In this document: one piece after another, positions 52,819-61,773 of the stretch
Position numbering within the stretch: the stretch's first letter is position 1
Layout of the letters: each line of letters begins with the position of its first letter
Assembly (NCBI RefSeq): GCF_023101185.1
Contig: NZ_CP078077.1
Coordinates: 3,005,630-3,069,629 of the forward strand
DNA: 64,000 bases
Direction of reading: 5' to 3'
Source: Microbacterium galbinum
GTDB lineage: Bacteria > Actinomycetota > Actinomycetes > Actinomycetales > Microbacteriaceae
Translations under genes and position numbers: made by a program
The notes under the pieces: generated by a model
The model's database searches: none
What the model was told of the DNA's origin: nothing
Seen by the model: only the letters and a program-made list of their open reading frames with translations

Positions 52819-53118
52819 ATGGCGGCACGCGGTTCGAAGAGCGCGCAGGAGCGCACCCAGGCCGAGCGCGCGCGGGTCTACGCGGCGCGCACGGCACAGC
52901 ACCAGGAGAAGATCCGTCGCCGCGTGCGCGACAACGTGATCGCCGGCGTGGGTGGCGCGGTCCTCGTGCTCGCAGCGATCGCGAGCCAGGTGGCGCACGC
53001 ACAGGTCACGGCACCGGAGCCCACGCCCACTCCCTCCTCGTCCGTCGAGCCGACCGCTCCGGTGGAGACCCCCGCCCCCACCGAGGCACCCGCTCCCGAG
53101 GAGACCCCGGCGGAGTGA
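52819..53118 (+). CDS. Small membrane protein with Pro/Thr-rich outer tail
   Basis: 99 aa. A basic N-terminal helix (SAQERTQAERARVYAARTA), one membrane helix (VIAGVGGAVLVLAAIASQVA, about 40-59), then a Pro/Thr/Glu-rich tail (PEPTPTPSSSVEPT) of 35 residues, expected outside the cell. Not recognised by function. It precedes the DUF349 gene by 112 bp on the same strand; the two may be functionally linked. Confidence 0.75.
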   Translation: MAARGSKSAQERTQAERARVYAARTAQHQEKIRRRVRDNVIAGVGGAVLVLAAIASQVAHAQVTAPEPTPTPSSSVEPTAPVETPAPTEAPAPEETPAE

Positions 53119-53175
53119 TCCGCGCCCGCTCCGACGCGGAGCGGAACGTCACCGCATCGCATCGTCGCGGCGTAC

Positions 53176-53181
53176 TAGGCT
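53176..53181 (+). promoter_or_regulatory. Possible -10 box of the DUF349 gene
   Basis: TAGGCT, 49 bases before the GTG start at 53231, giving a leader with an AAGGAGA ribosome binding site. No clear -35. Confidence 0.4.
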
Positions 53182-53230
53182 GAACATCGTCCTTTCCGCC
53201 TCCCGCGGCCAACCGCGCAAGGAGAACACT

Positions 53231-54583
53231 GTGTCTGCCAACGAGTCCTCGAAGCCGACTCCCCCCGTCCCCGCTCCCCCGGCGAAGCCGCTGCCGCGCA
53301 AGCTGCCCGCCCCCGCCGCCGCCGTTCCGGCCGCGTCCACCGCCCCCGTCTCCAGCGATGCTGCGAAGTGGGGTCGCGTCAGCGAGGACGGCACGGTCGA
53401 GGTGCGCGAGGGTGAGAACTGGCGCGTCGTCGGCCAGTACCCCGACGGCACGCCCGACGAGGCGCTCGCCTACTTCGTGCGCAAGTACGAGGACATCGCC
53501 TTCAAGGTGCAGACCCTCGAACAGCGGCACCAGGCCGGCGGCGCGACCGCCAGCGATCTGGTCAAGCAGGCCGGGCACCTGGTCGACGAAGCCACGGATG
53601 CCGCCGCCGTCGGTGACCTCGCCGGTCTCCTCGAGCGGCTGCTCACGCTGACCGCGTCCCTTTCCGAGGCCACGGCCGAGGAGCAGCAGCGCGCGAAGGA
53701 GCTGCTCGACCAGGCCATCGCCGAGCGCACCGCGCTGGTGGAGCGCGCCGAGGCGATCGCCGCACGCGACCTCTCGAAGGTGCAGTGGAAGCAGGTCACC
53801 GCCGAGCTCGGTGAGCTCTTCGACGCCTGGCAGGCTCAGCAGCAGAACGGCCCGCGCCTGTCGAAGGGCCTGTCGCAGCAGCTCTGGAAGCGATTCCGCG
53901 ACGCTCGTTCGGTCGTCGACAAGCACCGCCGTGCGTTCTACTCGGAGCTCGACGACACGCACAAGGCCGCCCGTGATGCGAAAACCCGCCTCATCGAGCG
54001 CGCCGAAGCCCTCGCCCCGCGCGGCACCGACGGGATTCCCGCCTACCGCACGCTGCTCGACGACTGGAAGGCCGCCGGCCGCGCAGGTCGAAAGGCCGAC
54101 GACGCCCTCTGGGCCCGGTTCAAGGCCGCCGGAGACGCGCTCTACGCCGCGCGTGCCGAGCAGTCCGCCGCCGAAGAGGCCGAGTCCGCTCCCAAGATCG
54201 AGGCGCGTCAGGCTCTTCTGGAAGAGGCCAAGGCCGTCGCCGACGAGTCCAACATCAAGCGCGCCCGCGCCCTGCTCACGCGCATCCAGCGGCAGTGGGA
54301 TGAGATCGGCCGCATCTTCCCCCGCGACAAGGAGCGCGCGCTCGACGACAAGCTCCGCGTCATCGAGCAGGCCCTCAAGGCCCGCGAAGAGGTCGACTGG
54401 AAGAAGAACAACCCCGAGACCAAGGCGCGCGCCAACGACATGAGCTCTCAGCTCCTCGAGGCGATCGAGAAGCTCGAGTCCGAGCTCGCCACGGCCGAGA
54501 AGTCGGGCGACAAGAAGGCGATCAAGGAAGCGTCCGACGCTCTCGAGGCGCGCCGCGCCTGGCTGAGCGCCCTCGGCGGCTGA
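53231..54583 (+). CDS. DUF349 coiled-coil protein
   Basis: 450 aa. Pro/Ala-rich N-terminus (about 1-45), then repeated helical DUF349 segments: WKQVTAELGELFDAWQA, LWKRFRDARSVVDKHRRAFY and WARFKAAGDALYAARAEQ, followed by a highly charged coiled-coil C-terminus (DWKKNNPETKARAND onward). DUF349 proteins are of unknown function, sometimes linked to nucleic acid or ribosome-associated roles. The GTG start has AAGGAGA seven bases upstream; the longer open frame is a shadow. Followed by a hairpin that overlaps the next gene. Confidence 0.85.
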   Translation: MSANESSKPTPPVPAPPAKPLPRKLPAPAAAVPAASTAPVSSDAAKWGRVSEDGTVEVREGENWRVVGQYPDGTPDEALAYFVRKYEDIAFKVQTLEQRHQAGGATASDLVKQAGHLVDEATDAAAVGDLAGLLERLLTLTASLSEATAEEQQRAKELLDQAIAERTALVERAEAIAARDLSKVQWKQVTAELGELFDAWQAQQQNGPRLSKGLSQQLWKRFRDARSVVDKHRRAFYSELDDTHKAARDAKTRLIERAEALAPRGTDGIPAYRTLLDDWKAAGRAGRKADDALWARFKAAGDALYAARAEQSAAEEAESAPKIEARQALLEEAKAVADESNIKRARALLTRIQRQWDEIGRIFPRDKERALDDKLRVIEQALKAREEVDWKKNNPETKARANDMSSQLLEAIEKLESELATAEKSGDKKAIKEASDALEARRAWLSALGG

Positions 54584-54618
54584 CGAGTTCTCCACAGCTC
54601 CCGTCCGAGCACACGACA

Positions 54619-54657
54619 GCGGGATGCCCTGGGCCACACTGGCCTGGTGCATCCCGC
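54619..54657 (+). terminator. Hairpin terminator of the DUF349 gene, covering the next start codon
   Basis: A 9-bp perfect outer stem (54619-54627 with 54649-54657) continued by an inner GGCCA/TGGCC stem with a CAC loop, then CGCTTTCCTGT. It begins 36 bases after the DUF349 stop. The GTG start of the AbiEi-like gene (54647-54649) is inside the 3' arm, so read-through transcripts would hide it. Confidence 0.6.
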
Positions 54658-55198
54658 TTTCCTGTATCTGCCCGGCCAACGCCTGACACTGCCCGAGCTC
54701 ACCGCCGCCCGCCTCGACGGCGACGTCGTCGACATCGGCGAGGCCTTCATCCCCGCCGACCTCGTCGAGGGCGCCGACGTGCGGGCAGCGTCGATCGCCA
54801 CGATCGTGCACCCGGGCACCGCGGTCTGCGGGCCGAGCGCGGTATGGGTGCACGGTGCATGCGATGCGCCGCCGAACCCGCATCATCTTCGCCGTGCGGT
54901 GGCGAGGCGCATCCGCGCCGTGCAGAGTCCACGGGTGCGTTATCACGACACGCCACTCCCGGCCGAGGACCTCCTCCTCATCGGCGGCATCCCGATCACG
55001 ACTGCCGAACGCACGCTGATCGATCTCGCGCTCGGGAGCCACCGGGAACCCGCTCTGGATCGCTGGGCGCACATGCTCATCGAGCACGATCCAGGTCTCA
55101 TCGGGACCGCACGGGAACGCATCCGCACCCTGCGGCGCGTGCCAGGCTCTCGACGTGCCCTGGAACTTCTCGAGGGACTCGGTATCAGGAGGACGTGA
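54647..55198 (+). CDS. AbiEi-like protein without visible partner toxin
   Basis: 183 aa. The pattern AVCGPSAVWVHGA … RVRYHDTPLPAEDLLLIGGIPITTAERTLIDLAL resembles the AbiEi-type antitoxin/transcription regulator family found widely in actinobacteria. The usual N-terminal winged helix is short, and no DUF559/VSR-like nuclease tail or AbiEii toxin gene is present. Start GTG at 54647 has no ribosome binding site and sits in a hairpin. Its last 14 bases overlap the convergent end of rel. Family assignment is by motif resemblance only. Confidence 0.6.
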   Translation: MHPAFLYLPGQRLTLPELTAARLDGDVVDIGEAFIPADLVEGADVRAASIATIVHPGTAVCGPSAVWVHGACDAPPNPHHLRRAVARRIRAVQSPRVRYHDTPLPAEDLLLIGGIPITTAERTLIDLALGSHREPALDRWAHMLIEHDPGLIGTARERIRTLRRVPGSRRALELLEGLGIRRT

Positions 55199-57434
55199 CG
55201 CGGTACACGTCGTACACCGCGTCGATCCTGCGCACGGCGTTGAGAACGCGGTCGAGGTGCACGGCATCGCCCATCTCGAACACGAACCGGCTGATCGCCA
55301 GTCGGTCGTCATTGGTGTTGACCGTGGCGGAGAGGATGTTGACGTGGTGCTCGCTCAGTACGCGCGTGACGTCGGACAGCAGACCGGAGCGGTCGAGGGC
55401 CTCGACCTGGATCTGCACGCGGAACACGCTCTTGGTGGTCGGCGCCCACGACACCTCGACGAATCGGTCCTGCTCGCTGCTCAGGGCCTTGACGTTGACG
55501 CAATCGCTGCGGTGCACCGAGACCCCGCTGCCGCGCGTCACGAAGCCGACGATCGGATCCCCGGGAACCGGCGTGCAGCACTTCGCGAGTTTCACGAGGA
55601 TGTCGGCGGCGCCGCGGACGAGAACGCCGGAGTCGCCCGCACGCGGTTCGCGGGTCGGCACGCTGCCCGGCAGGTCGATGGCGCCGGTCGTGGTGTCGTT
55701 CGCGGCGACGTTGGCCGTGACCTTCTCGAGCACCGACTGGGTCGAGATATGCCCCTCGCCCACGGCCGCGTACAGCGCCGAGACGTCTTCGTAGCGCAGC
55801 TGCTGGGCGACCTCAGCGAACGAGTCCTGGCTCATCAACCGCTGCAGGGGCAGGTTCTGCCGGCGCATCGCGCGCGCGATCGCCTCCTTGCCCTGTTCGA
55901 TGGCCTCTTCGCGCCGCTCCTTCGTGAACCAGCCACGGATCTTGTTGCGCGCTCGCGTGCTCTTGACGAATCCGAGCCAGTCCTGACTCGGTCCGGCATC
56001 GGGGTTCTTCGAGGTGAAGACCTCGACGACGTCGCCACTCTTCAGCTCGGACTCCAGCGGCACCAGGCGCCCGTTCACCTTCGCACCCATCGTGCGATGG
56101 CCGATCTCGGTGTGCACCGCATACGCGAAGTCGACGGGCGTCGCACCGGCCGGAAGACCGACGACGCGCCCCTTCGGCGTGAAGACGTAGACCTCCTTCG
56201 CGCCGATCTCGAACCGCAGCGAGTCGAGGAACTCCCCCGGGTCGGCCGTCTCGGCCTGCCAGTCGGAGATGTGCGCGAGCCAGGCCATGTCGGTGTCGGA
56301 TGCCCGCACCTCGGCCTTGCCGCCGTTCATCCGCTCCTTGTACATCCAGTGCGCCGCAACGCCGTACTCGGCCTGCTGGTGCATCTCGTGCGTACGGATC
56401 TGGATCTCGACCGTGCGCCCCGCGGGGCCGATCACGGTCGTGTGCAGCGACTGATAGAGATTGAACTTCGGGGTGGCGATGTAGTCCTTGAACCGACCGG
56501 GCAGCGGCGTCCACCGCGCATGGATCGCACCCAGCACGGCGTAGCAGTCACGCACCGAAGCGACGAGCACGCGGATGCCGATCAGGTCGTAGATGTCGTC
56601 GAACTCGCGACCCCGCACCACCATCTTCTGGTACACGGAGTAGAGCTGCTTCGGTCGGCCCGAGACCTTGCCGCGGATGCGCAGATCACGCAGATCCTCG
56701 TCGATCTCCTCGACGACCTGGCTCAGATACTTCTCGCGCTGCGGAGTGCGCTGAGCGATGAGGCTGTGGATCTCGTTGTAGATCTTGGGGTGCAGCACCG
56801 CGAACGAGAGGTCTTCGAGCTCGGACTTGATCGCCTGGATACCGAGACGATTGGCCAGGGGCGCGTAGATCTCGAGCGTCTCCTTGGCCTTCTTCGCCGC
56901 CTTCTCCGGCGGGACGAAGCCCCAGGTACGAGCATTGTGCAGACGGTCGGCGAGCTTGATCAGGAGCACGCGGATGTCCTTCGACATCGCCACGATCATC
57001 TTGCGGACGGTCTCGGCCTGGGCGCTCTCGCCGTACTTGACCTTGTCGAGCTTGGTGACACCGTCGACCAGCATCGCGACCTCGTCGCCGAACTCGGCGG
57101 TGAGGTCGGTCAGCGCGTAGCCGGTGTCTTCGACCGTGTCGTGCAGGAGCGCCGCCGCGATGGCGCGCGGTCCGAGACCGAGCTCGGCGAGGATCTGCGC
57201 GACGGCGAGCGGATGCGTGATGTACGGCTCGCCGCTCTGCCGCTGCTGGCCGGTGTGCTTGTCCTTGGCGACCGCGTACGCGCGCTCGATCACCGAGAAA
57301 TCACCGCGGGGGTGGTTGGCCCGGACGGTGCGGATCAGGTTGTCGAGGTCGTTGACCCTGGACGCGCGCGAGAAGATGCGGGGAACCAGACGCCGCAGGC
57401 TCGATCCCTGCGCCGGCGACTGTGCTTCCGCCAT
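55185..57434 (-). CDS. rel: Bifunctional (p)ppGpp synthetase/hydrolase
   Basis: 749 aa, long RSH protein. N-terminal HD hydrolase (THPLAVAQIL, LLHDTVEDTGYA, LADRLHNARTW), synthetase domain (GREFDDIYDLIGIRVLV, YQSLHTTV), TGS domain (VYVFTPKGRVVGLPAGATPVDFAYAVH in two parts), and C-terminal zinc-finger-like and ACT domains. Both active sites look intact, so it makes and degrades the alarmone of the stringent response. GGAGGTGA ribosome binding site nine bases before the ATG. Convergent with the AbiEi-like gene. Confidence 0.97.
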   Translation of the reverse strand: MAEAQSPAQGSSLRRLVPRIFSRASRVNDLDNLIRTVRANHPRGDFSVIERAYAVAKDKHTGQQRQSGEPYITHPLAVAQILAELGLGPRAIAAALLHDTVEDTGYALTDLTAEFGDEVAMLVDGVTKLDKVKYGESAQAETVRKMIVAMSKDIRVLLIKLADRLHNARTWGFVPPEKAAKKAKETLEIYAPLANRLGIQAIKSELEDLSFAVLHPKIYNEIHSLIAQRTPQREKYLSQVVEEIDEDLRDLRIRGKVSGRPKQLYSVYQKMVVRGREFDDIYDLIGIRVLVASVRDCYAVLGAIHARWTPLPGRFKDYIATPKFNLYQSLHTTVIGPAGRTVEIQIRTHEMHQQAEYGVAAHWMYKERMNGGKAEVRASDTDMAWLAHISDWQAETADPGEFLDSLRFEIGAKEVYVFTPKGRVVGLPAGATPVDFAYAVHTEIGHRTMGAKVNGRLVPLESELKSGDVVEVFTSKNPDAGPSQDWLGFVKSTRARNKIRGWFTKERREEAIEQGKEAIARAMRRQNLPLQRLMSQDSFAEVAQQLRYEDVSALYAAVGEGHISTQSVLEKVTANVAANDTTTGAIDLPGSVPTREPRAGDSGVLVRGAADILVKLAKCCTPVPGDPIVGFVTRGSGVSVHRSDCVNVKALSSEQDRFVEVSWAPTTKSVFRVQIQVEALDRSGLLSDVTRVLSEHHVNILSATVNTNDDRLAISRFVFEMGDAVHLDRVLNAVRRIDAVYDVYRVTSS

Positions 57435-57464
57435 CCGCTCACCTCCGAATCAGAACATCAGACA

Positions 57465-57470
57465 ATCCTA
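57465..57470 (-). promoter_or_regulatory. Possible -10 box of rel
   Basis: Minus strand TAGGAT just after the secF terminator hairpin, 31 bases before the rel ATG. The -35 region would lie in the hairpin. Confidence 0.4.
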
Positions 57471-57472
57471 CG

Positions 57473-57505
57473 TCCGTCCGGCGGGAGCGGCTCCCACCGG
57501 ACGGA
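57473..57505 (-). terminator. Hairpin terminator of yajC-secD-secF
   Basis: 15-bp stem with one mismatch (arms 57473-57487 and 57491-57505, 3-nt loop), five bases after the secF stop. No U tract. Confidence 0.6.
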
Positions 57506-57509
57506 TACG

Positions 57510-58499
57510 TCAGGCTTCGACCGTCGCGCGCAGGCGCGCTTCGCGGATCCGGGCGTCGCGCTCGCGGATCTGCGGCTCGTTCTCGCGGAAGAGCGAGTAG
57601 AGCGGAGCGGCGACGAACAGCGTCGAGTACGTCGCCACGAGGATGCCGACGAAGATCGACAGCGAGATGTCGGTGAGGGTCTCGGCACCGAGCCACAGCG
57701 ATCCGATGAAGAGGATCGCTCCGACCGGGAGCGCCGCGACCACCGAGGTGTTGATCGATCGCACGAGGGTCTGGTTCACCGCCAGGTTGACGGACTCCCC
57801 GAACAGACGCGCCGATTTCTCGCCGTCTTCATGAGTGTTCTCGCGGATCTTGTCGAAGACGACCGTCGTGTCGTACAAGGAGTACGCCAAGATCGTGAGG
57901 AATCCGATCACCGCCGCCGGCGAGATCTCGAAGCCGGCCAGCGCGTAGACGCCGACGGTGATCACGAGCACGTCGAGCAGACCGATGATCGCTGCGGCCG
58001 ACATCTTCCAGGTGCGGAAGTAGATCGCCAGGATCAGGAAGGTGAGGGCGAGGAAGATCGCCAGGCCCCACAGCGACTGGCGGGTGACGCTCTCACCCCA
58101 GGCCGGACCGATGAACGACGACGTCACCTCCGCAGTGTCGACGCCGTACGCGTCGGCGAGTGCCGCGGTGACCTGCTGCGTCTCATCGGCCGTCATCTGG
58201 TCGGTCTGCACACGGATGTCGTCACCGTTCACCACGACGACCTTGGTCGCCGACTCGGGCACGACCGACTTGACCGCGTCGGTGGCGATCTGCTGATCCG
58301 TGCTGTCGGGGGCCGCGACGGTGAACTGCGACCCGCCGGTGAACTCGATCGAGAACTGGATCGGACGGATCAGCGGCACCAGAGCCGAGCCCACGACCAG
58401 GATGATCGCGATGATGAACCACAGGCGGCGACGACCGACGAACGGGAAAGAGGTCTTCCCCGTGTACAGGTTGTTGCCGAACTCATTCATGGAAGGCAT
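57510..58499 (-). CDS. secF: Protein translocase subunit SecF
   Basis: 329 aa, six membrane helices. Begins with LYTGKTSFPFVGRRRLWFIIA; FTGGSQFTVA in the first external domain and VSEF-type helices follow. DTTVVFDKIREN is the conserved cytoplasmic-loop motif. Works with SecD to drive late stages of export using proton motive force. The ATG overlaps the secD stop by one base. Confidence 0.96.
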   Translation of the reverse strand: MPSMNEFGNNLYTGKTSFPFVGRRRLWFIIAIILVVGSALVPLIRPIQFSIEFTGGSQFTVAAPDSTDQQIATDAVKSVVPESATKVVVVNGDDIRVQTDQMTADETQQVTAALADAYGVDTAEVTSSFIGPAWGESVTRQSLWGLAIFLALTFLILAIYFRTWKMSAAAIIGLLDVLVITVGVYALAGFEISPAAVIGFLTILAYSLYDTTVVFDKIRENTHEDGEKSARLFGESVNLAVNQTLVRSINTSVVAALPVGAILFIGSLWLGAETLTDISLSIFVGILVATYSTLFVAAPLYSLFRENEPQIRERDARIREARLRATVEA

Positions 58500-60226
58500 C
58501 AGGCGTCTCCCTCACTTCCGGCGTTGGTGGGTCTGTCACCCGCGAGAGCCTCCGCGCGCTTGCGCTCGGCGATGGTCTGACGACGCTCCGCCTCGCCGCG
58601 CGAACGCGAGTTGCGCGCGCCACGGCCGGCGGATGCCGTCGCGACCTCGCGGAACTGCGACCGATTGCGGTAGACGGCGCCCAGTGCTTCGGGGTCGAGC
58701 CCCGAGAGCTTGTGGCCGCCTCCGAAGAAGCGCGTGCGAGCGAGCAGTTGCATCACCGGGTGCGTGAAGATCACGAAGATGAACACGTCGATGATGGTCG
58801 TGAGGCCGAGCGTGAACGCGAACCCCTTCACCGTCGAGTCGGCCAGGATGTACAGCACGAGCGCGGCGAGGATGTTGATCGACTTCGAGATGTAGATCGT
58901 GCGCTTGGCGCGACCCCATCCGTCTTCGACCGCGGAGGTGATCGACTTGCCGTCTCGCAGTTCGTCTCGGATTCTCTCGAAGTAGACGATGAAGGAGTCG
59001 GCGGTGAATCCGATCGACACGATCAGACCGGCGACGCCGGCGAGTGAGAGACGGAAGCCGAGGCGCCACGCCAGGATGCAGATGACGATGTAGGTCAGCA
59101 CACCCATCACCGCGATGGACGCGATGATCACCGTCCCGAGGGCTCGGTAGACGATGAGCGAATAGATCGCGACGAGGATCAGGCCGATGAGACCGGCGAT
59201 GAGACCGATCTGCAGCTGCTGCGTACCGAGTGTCGCCGAGACGGTGTCGGAGCTCTGCACGGTGAAGCTCAGCGGCAGCGCTCCGTACTTGAGCTGATCG
59301 GCGAGAGTCGTGGCCGACTCCTGCGTGAAGCTGCCCGAGATGCTCGGCCGACCGTCGAGGATCACACCGTTCATGCGAGGCGCCGAGATGACGACGCCAT
59401 CGAGCACGAACGCGAACTGGTCGCGCGGCGTCAGACCGTCGATGCGGTTCTGGTTGAGGCGGGTGCTGACCTTGCCGAACTTGTCGGCCCCATCCGGGTT
59501 CATCGTGAGCTGCACGAGCCACGCGCCGTTCTGCGGGTCGCGACCGCTCGCGGCGTCGTCGATCGCCGTTCCGTCGAGCTCGGCCGGGCCGAGCAGGAAC
59601 TTGGCCTGACCGGTCTCGTCGCAGGCGATCATTGGCTGCTCGCTCGGCACGTTGGTGGGGTTGTCGGGGTTCGCGCAGTCGTAGGCGAGGAACTCCGCCT
59701 GCAGCTTGGGCGTGGCCCAGTTGAGGTCGCTGCCGTCGGTCGGCTCGGCCGTCGGCGTCGCCTCCAGCGAGGGGTCGGGGCTGGGGTACGGCGTCTCGTT
59801 ACCGTCGTCACCGACGAAGGACGTCGTCGCGGCGGTCGTTGCCAGGACCGCTCGGAACTCGAGCTGCGCACTGCTGGTGATCCGCTCGCGCGTCTGCTCG
59901 TCGGCGACACCCGGGATCTGGACGACGATGTTGCGTCCGCCCTCGGTGGTGATGTCGGCCTCCGCCACGCCCGAGGCATCGACGCGCTGGCGGATGATCG
60001 AGGCTGCCTGGTCGAGCTGTTCCGCGGACGGCGCTGCCCCTTCCTCCGTCTCGGCCTGCAGCACGATCTGGGTGCCGCCCTGGAGGTCGAGTGCGAGCTC
60101 CGGAGCCCACGAGCTCTTCCCGAAGACGTACACCCCGGCCGCGTTGATGCCGAAGAGGACACCCGTCACGAGGAGCAGGCCGAGAAGGACCCGCCAGGCG
60201 TGACGGACAGGAGAGGATGAAGCCAC
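58499..60226 (-). CDS. secD: Protein translocase subunit SecD
   Basis: 575 aa. One N-terminal helix, a large external P1-like domain beginning ALDLQGGTQIVLQAE (family motif LDLxGG), then five helices. AGVAGLIVSIGFTADSFIVYFER is the conserved region in two parts, including the Asp needed for proton use. The external domain contains a Pro/Ser/Thr-rich insert near residues 145-165 (PYPSPDPSLEATPTAEPTDG). GTG start 56 bp after yajC. Confidence 0.96.
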   Translation of the reverse strand: MASSSPVRHAWRVLLGLLLVTGVLFGINAAGVYVFGKSSWAPELALDLQGGTQIVLQAETEEGAAPSAEQLDQAASIIRQRVDASGVAEADITTEGGRNIVVQIPGVADEQTRERITSSAQLEFRAVLATTAATTSFVGDDGNETPYPSPDPSLEATPTAEPTDGSDLNWATPKLQAEFLAYDCANPDNPTNVPSEQPMIACDETGQAKFLLGPAELDGTAIDDAASGRDPQNGAWLVQLTMNPDGADKFGKVSTRLNQNRIDGLTPRDQFAFVLDGVVISAPRMNGVILDGRPSISGSFTQESATTLADQLKYGALPLSFTVQSSDTVSATLGTQQLQIGLIAGLIGLILVAIYSLIVYRALGTVIIASIAVMGVLTYIVICILAWRLGFRLSLAGVAGLIVSIGFTADSFIVYFERIRDELRDGKSITSAVEDGWGRAKRTIYISKSINILAALVLYILADSTVKGFAFTLGLTTIIDVFIFVIFTHPVMQLLARTRFFGGGHKLSGLDPEALGAVYRNRSQFREVATASAGRGARNSRSRGEAERRQTIAERKRAEALAGDRPTNAGSEGDA

Positions 60227-60281
60227 GTGAGTTCAGCTTTCTGAGAGGCCGGATTCCGGGGTGCGGTCGAACGCCGCGGAC

Positions 60282-60674
60282 TTACTTGTCGTCGGCGTCG
60301 CGGTCGAGGCGCGCGCGCGTCTCTTCCGGGGTCTCGGCGATCGGAGCGTCGGCTTCGACGACCAGGTCGTCGTCAGCGAGCTCGGTGTCGTCGGCGACGA
60401 TGTCCTTGGGCTCGACGATGCGGAGGATCGCCTGGCTGTGCACCTCGATCACGACACCGGGGGCGACCTCGACCGACGCGGGGTGGTCGAGGTCATCGGG
60501 GTCGTAGGAGACGATCGTGCCGTAGATGCCGCCCTGCAGGAGCACGCGCACGCCGGGAACCGTCTTCGTCGCCTTCTCCTCCTGCTCGGCCTTCATCTGC
60601 TTCTGACGCTTGCGCGTGTTGAAGATCATGAAGACGAGGAGGACGGCCAGGAGACCGAAGAGGATGATTTCCAT
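60282..60674 (-). CDS. yajC: Preprotein translocase accessory subunit YajC
   Basis: 130 aa. N-terminal helix (ILFGLLAVLLVFMIFNTRKRQKQ, with the NTRKR basic stop), then the YajC core VPGVRVLLQGGIYGTIVSYD. The C-terminal third is acidic and longer than in E. coli. The ATG at 60672-60674 is preferred over the frame-opening codon at 60701 because it directly precedes the helix; the ribosome binding site AAAGG is 11 bases upstream. First gene of yajC-secD-secF. Confidence 0.92.
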   Translation of the reverse strand: MEIILFGLLAVLLVFMIFNTRKRQKQMKAEQEEKATKTVPGVRVLLQGGIYGTIVSYDPDDLDHPASVEVAPGVVIEVHSQAILRIVEPKDIVADDTELADDDLVVEADAPIAETPEETRARLDRDADDK

Positions 60675-60717
60675 GGGGCGGAGCGCCTTTCTGAGGTGCA
60701 CGCACCATCAACGGGCG

Positions 60718-60746
60718 CACAGAAGTTTCGGGGGAAGTCTTCTGTG
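60718..60746 (-). other. Stem-loop at the yajC transcript start
   Basis: Perfect 8-bp inverted repeat CACAGAAG…CTTCTGTG (60718-60725, 60739-60746) with a 13-nt loop, right after the ruvB stop and right after the TATAAT box. It may be the 5' end of the yajC mRNA, a ruvB terminator, or an operator. Confidence 0.5.
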
Positions 60747-60752
60747 ATTATA
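60747..60752 (-). promoter_or_regulatory. Consensus -10 box of yajC-secD-secF
   Basis: Minus strand TATAAT, a perfect -10 hexamer overlapping the ruvB stop codon, 73 bases before the yajC ATG. No convincing -35. Confidence 0.5.
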
Positions 60753-61773
60753 GGTCATCGAAGCGAAGCGCTCCGTCGGGATGCGCCACACCCAGATGCG
60801 CATACGCCTCAGGCATGGCGACGCGCCCCCGCGGAGTGCGACCGAGGAAACCGATCCGGACGAGATAGGGCTCGACGACGCTCTCGACGGTCTCGGCCTC
60901 TTCGCCGACGGCGACGGCGAGGGTGCTCAGTCCCACCGGCCCCCCGCGGAACCGCCGCACGAGCGCTTCGAGAACGGCGCGGTCGAGGCGGTCCAGGCCG
61001 ATGGGGTCGACGTCGTACAGTTCGAGAGCGGCGCGGACGTCGGCGATGGTCGCCGCTCCCCCACCGTGCACGAGCGCGTAGTCGCGCACGCGTCGGAGAA
61101 GGCGGTTCGCGATGCGGGGCGTCCCGCGCGATCGGCGGGCGATCTCGGACAGCGAATCGGACGGCAGATCGACGCGGAGGACCGCCGCGGATCGCGCGAT
61201 CACCCGCTCGAGCTCGCCCTCCTCGTAGAACTCCAGATGACCGGTGAACCCGAATCGATCGCGCAGCGGATTCGGTAGCAGGCCCGACCGCGTCGTCGCT
61301 CCCACCAGGGTGAACGGTGCGAGTTCGAGCGGGATGCTGGTGGCCCCCGCCCCCTTGCCCACCATGATGTCGATGCGGAAATCCTCCATCGCGAGATAGA
61401 GCATCTCCTCGGCGGAGCGCGCCATCCGGTGGATCTCGTCGATGAAGAGCACCTCGCCGGGAACGAGGCTCGACAGGAGCGCAGCGAGATCGCCGGCGTG
61501 CTGGATGGCCGGTCCGCTCGACAGGCGCAGGGGGCGCTCGCTCTCGTGCGCGACGATCATCGCCAGCGTCGTCTTGCCGAGTCCGGGCGGGCCCGCGAGA
61601 AGGATGTGATCGGCGGGTCGGCTCTGGATGCGTGCGGCCTCGAGGAGGAGCTGGAGCTGGCCGCGCACCTTCTGCTGTCCGACGAACTCGCCGAGACTCG
61701 TCGGCCGCAGGGCGCCCTCGATCGCGAGCTCGGTCTCGTCGACGGGCTCGGAGGCGTCGAGTGCGTCAGCCAC
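60748..61773 (-). CDS. ruvB: Holliday junction branch migration ATPase RuvB
   Basis: 341 aa AAA+ motor. Walker [14 protein letters not shown] (about 59-71), Walker [10 protein letters not shown], sensor [18 protein letters not shown] with the arginine finger, and the C-terminal winged helix with [23 protein letters not shown] start at 61771-61773 overlaps ruvA by eight bases. Together with RuvA and RuvC migrates and resolves Holliday junctions. Confidence 0.97.
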   Translation of the reverse strand: MADALDASEPVDETELAIEGALRPTSLGEFVGQQKVRGQLQLLLEAARIQSRPADHILLAGPPGLGKTTLAMIVAHESERPLRLSSGPAIQHAGDLAALLSSLVPGEVLFIDEIHRMARSAEEMLYLAMEDFRIDIMVGKGAGATSIPLELAPFTLVGATTRSGLLPNPLRDRFGFTGHLEFYEEGELERVIARSAAVLRVDLPSDSLSEIARRSRGTPRIANRLLRRVRDYALVHGGGAATIADVRAALELYDVDPIGLDRLDRAVLEALVRRFRGGPVGLSTLAVAVGEEAETVESVVEPYLVRIGFLGRTPRGRVAMPEAYAHLGVAHPDGALRFDDL

